Origin: Schistosoma haematobium
Lineage: Eukaryota; Platyhelminthes; Trematoda; Strigeidida; Schistosomatidae
Length of the DNA stretch: 64,000 nucleotides
Assembly (NCBI RefSeq): GCF_000699445.3
Contig: NC_067196.1
Span: 37,220,616 to 37,284,615, forward strand
Direction: 5' to 3'
The notes under the pieces were generated by a model. The model did no database searches. It was not told the DNA's origin and worked only from the letters and a program-made list of their open reading frames with translations. Positions 47,763 to 60,100 of this stretch are shown here, piece after piece. Position 1 is the first letter of the stretch. Every line of letters begins with the position of its first letter. Position numbers and translations under genes: made by a program.

Positions 47763-50700
47763 CTATTAAGAATTTAAAAAAAAACAAATTCAATAGATTG
47801 ATACCAAAGTTCATTGAAATGTTATTTTACCAAAAATAAAAGTAAGATTAAACTGAAATAACCTTATTAATCAATTATAACATAGTAAAACTACATATCT
47901 TATAAACAATTATCAAATATTCATAATTTATAGCTAAATTATCATTATTTTGTACTTATAATTAAATCTCATTATCAATACTATTAATGAAAAATCTGAC
48001 ATTAAATTGTTACACTAGATAAACGTGACTAATTACCATGAAGTTTCTAGACAATGTGAAGCTACAAATCATCATTAAACTCAATACATACTTCTCAGTT
48101 CCGAATGTTGAACACAATCACATTAAGTTATCGAATCAGAATCTAATGGTTAGTACTTATAACTTTAGTAAGTGTGTAGGAAAGCGTGATCTTCATCGGC
48201 TCTTATGACTTCCAGCTTAGTAGACTTGACAGAAACGAAATAACTGTTCAAATAATCTTGAGTTTCAAATGATTTACCAACTAAATACTACGTGAGGATT
48301 ATACGAAAGTTTTAAAAACCACTAATTTTTTTGTTATCCCTTGATATAAATATAGAAAACCGGTGAAGCTAATGGTGGTTGGCTTTCTATGATAAAGCAG
48401 GGAAGCGACACATTCATCCTAATGATGTATTGCGAAAATGATTCAGTTTCAAATTACTGACAGACTATTGTATAATTTCTGATTAGCAATCAGAATGAAA
48501 AAAGTCTGGTTAATAATATGCAATATAATAAACATGAAGCAAAGCCCTGTATGTATATTTTACTCGTTGTAAGAGAGTGATAATAAGACCGGCTGATTCG
48601 AACCAAAAAGGATAAGTAATAGTGAGTCTCTCAAAAATAATTGGCACAGAAAAAATTCAGTGTAATCTACGAATAAGGATACATTAAAATGAAACTTTCT
48701 ATTATTAAAGATAAAGCCGAATACGTACACTAGGTTTGTGAATGTATTATTCCATCTAATAAAACGTAGTTACAGAAACTTAGAAGTTTACATTAATTTT
48801 AGTGACTGAATAATGAATGTAGACCCTAGTGCAAATGATGAATCCATGCGATAATGACTCTGAAGAAAACCTATAGACATCTCAGTGTCAAAACAAATGT
48901 ACTCAAGCTCCATAGAATGCTTTATGATTAATTTATACTAACCAAAGCATGTGATAAGAAAAATTAAACGGTTTCTCTTTGTATTTAATTGAATACTTTA
49001 AGTGTGAGATCTAACGACACAGATTGAGAATTATACAACCAACTTCATTTGGCCAAGGATACAAATGAACACTTTTTCTACTATAGTATAACAGAATAAC
49101 TATGTTTATTAAAAACACGAAAAGAATGATAATATTCAATCTATGATTTTCTATGGATATTTGAATTAACAAGATTGATAAGTAACACGGAATATATATT
49201 TTTCGAGCATTGATAAACATGTAGATTAAAAGTTCCAACAAGGTCAAACCAGGACAAACTAATAAGTCAAGTTATTCATATGTACTTGTAACATACCGTA
49301 GAAACTATTGATAATTATTATTGAAGTATGAAAGCATATATCATTTACGAAAAACATATATAGGCAAATAATAATAATGCTGGTCGGCGGCCTATGCTCC
49401 ATTGGGAGTAACAGGCGTAAGTAAGTAAGTAAGTAATATTGTTTTGAGTTAGATCCTTACCAGTCTTAAATCTAACATACAATAATATTTAAATGCATAT
49501 ATGAAACTATTAAATCAATTACGGCAGATAATTAAAAAAAACCATGGTGTCATTGAATAAGAAAAAGAGAATTCAGCGAGTAAAATTTTCTTTTCGACGA
49601 AATCATTAACTTAAGCTATACATTCGGCAGTTTATGAGTCAGTAATAACATTGGAATAGATTACATGAATAGATAATAAGTAAAAATAAATTTATATTGG
49701 TTATCTAAATCTTTTCATTGATGTTTAGGACTGCAATTGGCATATGCATTCGGCACGGATTGACGCAATATTGCCACTAAATCATGAGCATTATAAGCAG
49801 AATTGAATGATGGCAGCAAGCCGACTTGAGAAATGAGACACGGAAATAACATTTATTAAAAAGTATTAGAATCGCGTAGTAAATATTCAAATAAACAGTC
49901 AGTGAAGCCAATATTTAAAAAAGGGGGATGAAGAAAAGTAAACAAACCGAGTATAGGGAATGATAATAAGTGAAATCGTTTGCCAAGTTTCATTTGGCCA
50001 AAGAAGAGATACAAATGTTACAAATTTTTTGCGAATACAAACACTTGAGGTATTAGGTCGAATCTGTATAATTTCTGCTGCATGAAAAAGATGACATCAA
50101 ATTTTATGAGAAAAGGTAGTAGGCATACGATGAATTACTCAAACTGACTTATTTCTATTTACTACATGACCGATATCAATCAAGCATCAAAGTTTACCCC
50201 GCACCCTTTACGACCACGAAGGGAGGTGTCCACTAACTTGTCGGCTTAAATATAAAAACCTCCCTTGAGAAAGTTTAACGACAATAATAGCAAATTTATA
50301 TTTAAACACTAACCAAAAGTGATTCAAACATTATGGAACATACCATTGTTTTAGAAAGTAAACCCATTCGATCAATGACAGCAGTGATATCGATTTTATT
50401 GAAAAATATAAAAAAAACAACTCAAGTAAAAATGATTATTGACTCTTTGAAGATGGCTTTTGAAAATGTCCAACAAAACTGAATTACGACGGTGAATGAA
50501 TCAATATCTTGTGTTGACAATAAACAGACTACCAAGACACTCCTATTTTTAAATGTATTTTCAATTGAACCATACAACTTGAAGCATGTTTTTCTTGTTC
50601 ACTTATTTATATGTTGTACGATCTTTTACATTCCTTTTACTTCAAATTTTCATCTTTTTATTTGTGTGAGGAACTTAATGTAGTCCCATAAATTTTATTA

Positions 50701-52147
50701 TGAAAACGAAAAATACACACGTGGACACAATCAACAACTGACCAGCCAAATAAGTGATAATACACACTATTACGACATAACACATATCGTAAGCCATAAT
50801 TTCCTATATGAGGTCACTACAAGTCATTTGAAATTTCAGAGCACTGAACGATTTTATTTTTCAGCATAACTTGCAATCGTCACACAATAAAAAAGTTACC
50901 TGTTTTTTTTAAAAGCATTTTTAATTCGGATAATTTTTATTGTTCTGTATAATGGACTAGGATTGGCCCATGTAATTCAGTTTGAGCAAATTCTTAATAT
51001 ACAGAATACCAATTAGTAGTTAAAACGGTACCACATAATTTTAGAAATTCCGATACATACCTAATGTTGAGTAGATTTAAAACAAAGGTTATAACTATTT
51101 CCACAAGTAACTGTCCACTACATAGTACACAAAAATATGAAAACTATTAGCAAAAGATGAAAAATCAGAAGCCTTAAGAGTGCTGAAAAGAAATTTCTAA
51201 CCTAATTTGACGTAATTCATTTGGCAAGTAAAGGTTTATGTGTTCAGCTTTGAGCTACAATGTTTTGATAAGCTCATGTGAGATTACTTGGCTTCCTGAG
51301 CTGAAATATTATGAGGTTAAGTTCAGACCTGAAGAATATTCACAAATACCTATTTGAGTTAAATCACTGAAAAATGTTTTTATCAATTTTCAGTGAATGT
51401 GACGCGGCTGTTAAAAAGTAAGTCTAACAGACTTTCTTGCCTGTCGTAAATGCATTTATTTCATGTAACGTCTCGTTATCTTACACACTCTTCCTAACTG
51501 CCACACAAATACTCACGAGGAATGACAACTTCCCTCAAGATTACTGTCCACTTCATGTATTCTAAAAACACTTTTATAAGGTAAACAGAGTTGTGGAAAA
51601 TATACTTCTTAGTACAGTCAGTGTAGTTGTAGTACGCTAAATGTGACTAATAGATAAATGATTATCCTGATCAAATGTCTTCAATTATAGTTTGAATGTG
51701 TTTATGCACAAATATAAATCACCAGACTGATTTATTCTATTAGAGTAATTAATATACTGATATATTTTAGGATAGTATCTACGAGAATCCATTATTCAAA
51801 AGTTTTATAAACCTCAAAAATATTCAGGCTATTTGGTAGAGTGCTTAGTTCCAAGTTTCTATGATATTTAGTTGGAATTCATTAGTAAGATCTGTTTGCA
51901 ATCTTGAAAACAATCCATATGATAAACTGTTTCTAAATCTATTCACTAAAAAATTTAAGAAGAATATACAGTGTGACAATTTTAATCGTTAGCTTAACAT
52001 CAAGACTAAATAAGTCTGCCAAAAAAATATTACAGAATTTTTAGTCTACGAAAACGAAGTTTAACTATTTCTCCATACAGATTTTGTTAAATTCATATGT
52101 AACATCAAGAATGTTGAATAAAACGATACACTGCCTATTTTCACATG

Positions 52148-52222
<75 letters not shown>

Positions 52223-55200
52223 TGTTACTCTAGTCCTTTAAAAAAATCTTGTTAGTGATAAACAATATTGATTGAAAGCATCGACGAAGCAGTTAACACA
52301 AATTGATGGATTTTACATGAGCTTATTACAAATAACAGAATGACATAATAATTCATTATTTTAACACATTTGCAATTATTGAACGGAAAAAGGACTAACT
52401 TGATCAGTTGGTTTCCATTTTCTAATATTATCACCATCATACATGAAACGTGCGACTAATCCAGTTGTTGGTTCTAGTTTTGTTATTAAAAATAAATAAA
52501 TAAGTGTACAACATTACTGTGAGATAGACTGCAGAATCAATCAGATTAAACAGTTGAAACTTCAAAAGCTTAAAACGATAGTCTCATACAATGGATTGCT
52601 TTGTGAATTCGAATAAAGCCAGAACAACAATTGAGGCAGAATAATGTTGATTCGTTATATTTAGTAGTTTCTCAACAGCCGCTTGCAACCGTATGTATAT
52701 TGAAAGGTAACAATGAAGTAGGATATTATGTGAAACAATTGATGTAGATGAACGAAAAGAATTAAAATGACAAAGGTCACCAATAATAACTGTATATATA
52801 GATTGTGATAATTTTAGAGGTTGTGAAGGCTCTACATAAGATTACTGGAATTGGAAATTGATAAGATGTGTTGCACAATAACTAAACAGGATTTGGACTA
52901 AAACTTATGAATGAAGGAATGAATTTTTGTACATAAAATAAGAATTCGTTTGGAGAAAACCACGTAACAAAATAATGATCACAATAAAAATAATTTCTGT
53001 ATATATAAATCAGGTTTCAGCTTTTTCGTTGCTACTGCTTCGACAAACGGGAAAGACATTGTATTTTGTGTCCGCTAATAATTTTGAAGGCTTGTATAAT
53101 TTCAGTGGTATGCTCGGTGTCAATTGGATGCCAGACTATTGCACTGCTTAGAGCAGTTGCGGCATACTATAAAGACATATCTAACGCAAGAATACATGGA
53201 GTGGAGTTTATATAAATTACAACAGTTTCTGTCCAATAAGTTACAACAAGGGGAGTGTATGAAACCTTTTTGGTCGCGTAAGTAAACTTTATTCAAAGGA
53301 AAGTCTGGAAGAATTAGTCTTATATATAAGGAGCAGCTTTTCTTATCTACTGCATCGTATTTAATCCGTACGTTGGCTTTAACATAAATCTCGATGAACT
53401 TCGCTGGATATGCGCTTTCACTAAGGCAATTTGCAATGAAGACCTACACAACTTCACGATATCCGAAATAACAACACATACACCATTTAGTAATCCCGAC
53501 CGTTGTTGCTACCTTGACGTGGTGGTCGGGCCTGCCTATCGTGATGAAGCAACCGAGCCATACTGGCTAGAACAACTGTTCCTCAAGTTCGTACCATGGC
53601 AAACAGGTCAGTTGAAGTGCGTGAAGACTAAAAGCAACAAAGCTAAGGTCCGAAGGCCAAGTCGTACTGCTGACTGTACAGAAGTGTGACAGCAGTAAGG
53701 TGTTTCCTTCAGACAACCAGCATGACAGAGATGCTGCCTTCCCACAAGGAGGGGTGGGGTTAGGAAAGGTCGACCCTGAAATGCACACCTCGCCTTATCC
53801 CACGGATATCTGCTCCGGCGGTAAGGTCTCAACAAGTACGGAGCTAACGCAAAAATTACCCATAAAAAGGTCTTGTGTGGCCGACCTCAAGCAGTTGCCC
53901 CTTGGGCACTGCGGTCACGCTCCCAGGTTACTAAGACCACCTCTAATCTGATTTCATTTTCAGGTCCCTCCAGAAGAACCTTTTCAGGGTGTGGGCAACC
54001 GGGAAGTGATAACAGCCCTCATACCTCTAACAGCACTCAAGACCACTGTATTCATAATCAACCTCCGTCTTCACTTCCTATTACTCCTTCCACATCGACT
54101 TTCAATACTAAACTTCTTGTTTGGACTTCCTCCTCAAGTGTCACCATAGCCAACGATTCTAGTGCACAAAACACTGTTCCAGGTCTACTAAAACCTCGCT
54201 ACAAACTACACATTGGAACCTTCAACGTACGCACCCAATATGTCAAATCGGTCAACAGGCTTCCTTGACTAGAACCCTAGAATCTCGTACCATTGATGTA
54301 TGCTGTGTCTCCGAAACACGCATACAGGATCCCAGTGCGGACATTCACTTGACCTCACCTCGGCAAAACAGAGAGTCAACGAGATATACCCTCCGTGTAT
54401 CTGGTGACCTGACGGCCAGCTCTCGTGGACTAACAGGTGTGGGCATGGCACTAAGCATGAGGGCGCAACAAGCACTGTTAGAGTAAATCCCCGTTAACAG
54501 TCGTTTATGTGCTGTTCGGTTAAACGGCTCCGTAAGAACTCGGAAGGATAGGGACATACGTCGTTGCCTTTTTGTCGTTTCTGCCTACGCTCCCACTGAC
54601 TGCAGCCCAGATAAAGTAAAAGGTGACTTTTACAGAAAGCTTTCTGAAACTTTTCAAAAAGCTAAACTCTCATACATAGTACTCGTAGCAGGTGAATTTA
54701 GTGCCCAGGCAGATAGCTTAAACCAAACAGAAAGATATTCAGGTGAGTATTTTAGTATTCTGGCTTAGTGAACAGAGTGGTAAACATCTGCTGCAACTGT
54801 GCTCGGACGATCGTTTATTTCTGACAAACACTGATTCTGAGCATAAGGAGAGACATCGTCTAACATGGCGACCCCCTACACCAACTTACGTCACCTATGG
54901 CGAGGGCGAGATATCCGTCTATTAATAAAAGGACGAGTATACTACACGGCAGTTCGTTCTTTTAATTAACGGCTGCGAAACATGGCCATTAAGAGTTGAA
55001 GATACTCGTAAGCTACTAGTATTTGACTAGATAACTTAAAAATGTTGCTGGCAACTGTTGGGATCACCGGGTAAGTAATAGTTAGGTTAGACACAGGATA
55101 TTAGGGAATGATGGTAAGTCAGTTGATGAGGTTGTGAATCTTCATCAACTGAGATGGTTGGTTGAGTTGACTGAACACTGATTACCACGTCTCGCAACTC

Positions 55201-57110
55201 TGACTAGTGTTGGAGAAGGCTGGAACTAGGTTAGGGGCGGCTAAACCAAATCTTGACATCAGTGCTTGAAGTCACTAACTTCTAGTCTGAGCCATGTTGG
55301 TAGATGCAGACTAATTGATTGTGGTCCGCGTGGCTATCGTAACCAATGGTTGGAGACTCTGTGTAACATGGCTCAGAATCGATCACAATGCCGTCGGTGT
55401 ATATACTCTCTCTCTTCCCTTAAACTAAGAGATTGGAATCGCTTCATATCTTTCTTTCTACGTACAAAATCTTTCTTCCTGTACTATATCCCTATATGCA
55501 ATCTTTCTTTTATACATTACCACCACTGACTTAACTACTCCTATGAATCTGTTCATCTTGCTGTGCTAATGCGGTATGGCAACTTGGACCGATGCATATA
55601 TGTGCGCGGTCCTACGTTGTAGCTGACTGACTGACTGACATTTAGTAATATTGTGTGCAAATTAGGAGGGAAAGACTCACATATAAGAAAAAGCGTTTAC
55701 GGCTTAAAGACGAGGCTAATAATTTACATTAACTTCAATTGATACAACTCTCTTGATTCCTTTACTTTGTCGGCTCAATTGAAAATATCATTTTAAATGG
55801 TAGGAAAATGATCTTATTGGATGTCGCTTCTCTTTTTACAAATGTTCCTCTCACAGAAACTATATGTTTTTGTGTGACTATATTGAGAATAATAATATTC
55901 CAAAACATTATCCAAAAGAGCTACTTCTACGATTTACTCTCAACATGCAATTTAGATTTAATGATGATTTTTGTAGACAAACAGATGTAGTTGCAATGGA
56001 TTCTCGATTGGGTCCCCTCTTGGCTGATTGTTCCATGGCCAATCATGAAAATACTGTACTTCCACCAATAATTGAGAGATTTAATTTATGTAAGAGATAT
56101 ATGGATGATACTTTCATTATTTGTGAAGAAGACATGGACCTTAATGAAATTTTGAATAGTTTCAATAATTGTCATCCCTCAATTCAATTCACTTTGGAAG
56201 CAGAGGTAGACGATAAATTTCCTTTTCTTGATGTCCGATTGAAAAGAAGGCTGGATGGTTTTTTTTACAGAGATCTATATATAGAAAATTGACTTGGAAT
56301 GAGCAGTACACGAATTTCCATAGCTAGGCCCCAGTGATTAGAAAGAGGAAAGTCATTCACTCTTTATCCTCAAGGATCAGGTGAATGTGTTCTACTGATA
56401 CAACAGATGAGGAACTACTTCTCATTGGGAATGATTAACCACCTAGATTCGTCGATAGCCACTTAACACCTAGACATCATCCTGAAAAAGCACCGTCAGT
56501 ACAAAAGAACCCTTTTTATGAATATGGAATTTAAAGGAATACGGCTGCTGAAATCTTAAATAAACGGATTTCAAAATCGTTGAATAAATCGTTCTAAGCA
56601 GTTCAACTCCGAATCTTTTTCTCAAGCCGGCCTAACAATCACGGATGTGTTAAGGATAAACCTCCGCTTTGGGCCACATCAATGTGCATATAAAAATTTA
56701 CTTGCTCATGTGGGGCAGGTTACATTGGCCGCACAAACCGATCACGTTCCAAACGCATCTCAGAACACTATCCGGTATGGCTTTCAAAAGGAGAATGTAA
56801 AACAACTACTAGTTCAATACAGGCGCATTTAATCAACTATGGACACATCACTCCAAAGGAGTCTTCTTTTAAAGTAATCTACACAGTCAAAGGAATTGGA
56901 TAGAAGGGAAGTCGAACCAATATTTTATGCACCGCTGAGATATTGGCAATCCACGAACTTTGAGTGCAAAGACGGTTCGTTCAGCCTCTCACCCTTCCTT
57001 GACCTCAATCCTCTTTAATGGTGTTTCGACCTTTTTTACTTTTTTCTTCATTTCTATCTGATTATTATTGATTTCTTCAGTTAGTGTCTTGCAATTTTAA
57101 ACTGCATTCA

Positions 57111-57169
<59 letters not shown>

Positions 57170-60100
57170 CCTAAACTAGTTCTCTTGATTATTATTCAGT
57201 TTTTGTTATTATCACCATTTATGTTTGTCCTTTGCTTCGTATCTCTCAATTAGACAACTATCTGACCTGTAAATTATTTTTTCTTTAAATTCTTTTCTTA
57301 CCCTTGATTATTGCGTAACCTCGTATGATAATAAGTTTCGAATACAGTCTTTTGTATCCTTCTATAGACATATATTTTCCATATAAGTACGAATGTAAAG
57401 CTTAAGTAAATGATCTCGTCGAAAAAAAATTTTCTTCGCTGAATTCTCTTTATTTTCATTCAATATATTACATTTTATAAAAGCGAGGGTTTATGATTAC
57501 GAACCCAGTCTGCCAGATATAAACAGTAGGTCTTTTTATAAATCACTGACTTGTGTTACATTCACTGTTATATATATGTCCCAGTAACTCAGTTTCCTTT
57601 GGGGTTTGGTTATACATGAGAGTATGTAGATGGACTTGAATTAATGTAGGCCAAACTATGCGCACTCTTTTCACTGATTGAGAAATGTATATTTATACAA
57701 ATGTTAAATTTTAAATAATCCTTTATGACATTAACAGAAATTGAGGTTCACCTTTCTCAAATCTATACTAATATTATTTAGTACTGACTTACGTAATAAA
57801 AATGAAGAAACAGAAATGAATGTCAATACCAAACGAGTAATCCGAATTCGACTATGTCCAAGATATTTATATGTAATATATGTAACAGCAAGTGTATACG
57901 CCGAACCACCACCAAAAAGTAGACCTGCACCGAGGAGATGCATAGACCAAACAGCTGTTTCCTAGAAGGAAATCGGATAAAGTACTGGATGCATAATGCC
58001 GTAAAATGAGTTTAAGAGGACATTGTTCCATTAATCTCACGATAATAACGATACATGTATTTCACATGAATCAACCTTTATAACCTTTAAAACATAGGTC
58101 ATAAAAACAACGAGCACATATTTCGTTGCTAAAACAAAAGAACCATAAAAAATAACATGTCATCAAACAAAGTGCTCGGATCATCAGAATAAATAATAAC
58201 TAAAAAATCACTGTATCACGGAATACAGACAATTTAGAAAAGCGTAAGTAATACTACCAACATATGGAATTTTTTCGTTATCCGCATACACTTTGATAAA
58301 AGTTTACCAAAGTTGACGTAGGCGAGATATCCATCTAACAAGGAAAGGACGTATTTACTGCGCAGCAGTTCGTGTCGTTCCACTTTATGGCAGTGAAACA
58401 TGGCCAGTAACAGTAGAGGGTATTAGTAGGTTACTAGTATTCGATCATAGGTGTCTTCGAAACACTGATCGTATATCGTGGGACTACCGAGTAAGTGATG
58501 CAGTTTTTGGGACACGGGTGCTAGGTAAGGATGGCAAACCAATTGATGAAGTATCGGATGCGCACTGCTGAGGTGTCCCATACTGGGACGAAATGGCTCC
58601 CAAGTGCTTCCAGGTTTTCCATGGTGGTCTAGCTTCAATTGACTCATGAATTCAATTATTAAATTACTAAAATCACCACAAAATCCTCTTCTGATAATAA
58701 TCATCATGTGCTCACTAGTGACTGGTTTCAAGAGATATTTCCTCGAGTTCTAATGAAAATCCGTGACCAGTGGAGCGTAGTCAGGTCTGTTGTGAGACAG
58801 TTTCGCAGGCGTAAGAAAAAAAGCCGTTGCGTAGGCAATCTTTGAGTATTTAACTTAGATCACTTTTCAAATACATTCAGTGATTTTAAGATTATTTATA
58901 CACTTCGTTTTCAATTGCTAAAAGTTATATTGTGATTCTTTAAAACGGTAAGATTTTTGACTATTCATAACATAAGGCTTGAATTATGTATGTACACGTA
59001 TCTTACCTTTCTATTTGTCTTGGGTCTTAATCAATTATTGTTGTGGTTATTAATATTATTATATTCCCCATAGTTTTCTAGTCAGAAAATTCCCTACTTC
59101 CCTAAACTGTTTTTCATACTGCCTTAAATTCCTCACTCAATCATTTCACGTATTAGTTACCTAATACCTTCACTTTTCATGATGACATAAATGAAGCGTC
59201 TATTTTAATGAACCTACACCATTCAAACAATCGTGTATTACTTCTTTGTTGATATTATACGCCGTTTTCAGCTACAAACACCACATAGTTATTACGCAAC
59301 TTTAGAATAACAGTCCTTGTAATTACATCACTATAATTACTCAGTGATATAGTTTTCTCATGTAATGTATACATTAAAATATGTATGACATATGTACACA
59401 GTGATAATCGATTCATAAAGGAAATCGCTTATACAGTGTGATTTTTTTCTCGTTACGACATTTGATTCTAAAATAAAATTTAGGCACAAGTGAATCGATA
59501 GATAAGTAAATTACAAGAATCGCATTTCTTATTTGGTAGGAAGTCAGAGGTAATCGACAGGAAGCCCTAGACATAGTTTTCGTGCAAGTTAGCACTCATC
59601 GGCAAGTTAACCAATTGTAAATTTTAAAAGATACCTGAAAACAGCATATTATTGAGTATAATTTTTCTTGTACTTTGAAAATACAGTTCGACGCACCAAC
59701 AGTAAAAAAATACGAAGAGAAAAGATTGAAATGGACACTGAAAAATCCGAAAACTTTTACGGTAAAGTGTCCAGTGTCCCCCTGGAGACTATAATAAATA
59801 AATAAAACCGTCGAAATTGTGTCACAGACAACTGTACTTTAGTTATACAGTGTCAATAAGTTTAATACTCAAGAAATTCAGATAACCAAATCTCAACATG
59901 ATAATTCTATTTTTTTCAGTCAAATTTCAGTAGAAAATATCAACAAGATAATTCAAACCATTTTGAACTGAATTAAGTCTCATATTCGCTGCACAAGTAA
60001 ACGTCTTTCTGGACCCAGTGGCTAAGTGAATAACGCGACGCTGTTGGAGGCCAATGGTGCCGGGTTTGAGTCTTGAAGTGAACATCAACTCTGGGATGTG

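Larger units (their letters stand above)
47763..52399. other. Gene C intron 6
   Basis: 4.6 kb, AT-rich. Contains an RTE 3' end at 49383-49436, repeat R2 at 49715-49815 and a (TA)n tract at 52152-52219. No other supportable feature. Confidence 0.5.

Noticed and set aside
49011..49247. Hydrophobic 78-codon minus-strand frame in gene C intron
   Set aside because: No splice sites or phase that would fit gene C, and no conserved motif; AT-rich DNA readily yields Ile/Leu-rich frames.
52152..52219. (TA)n tract as a CRISPR-like array or origin
   Set aside because: A plain dinucleotide repeat in a eukaryotic intron; no spacers or other structure.
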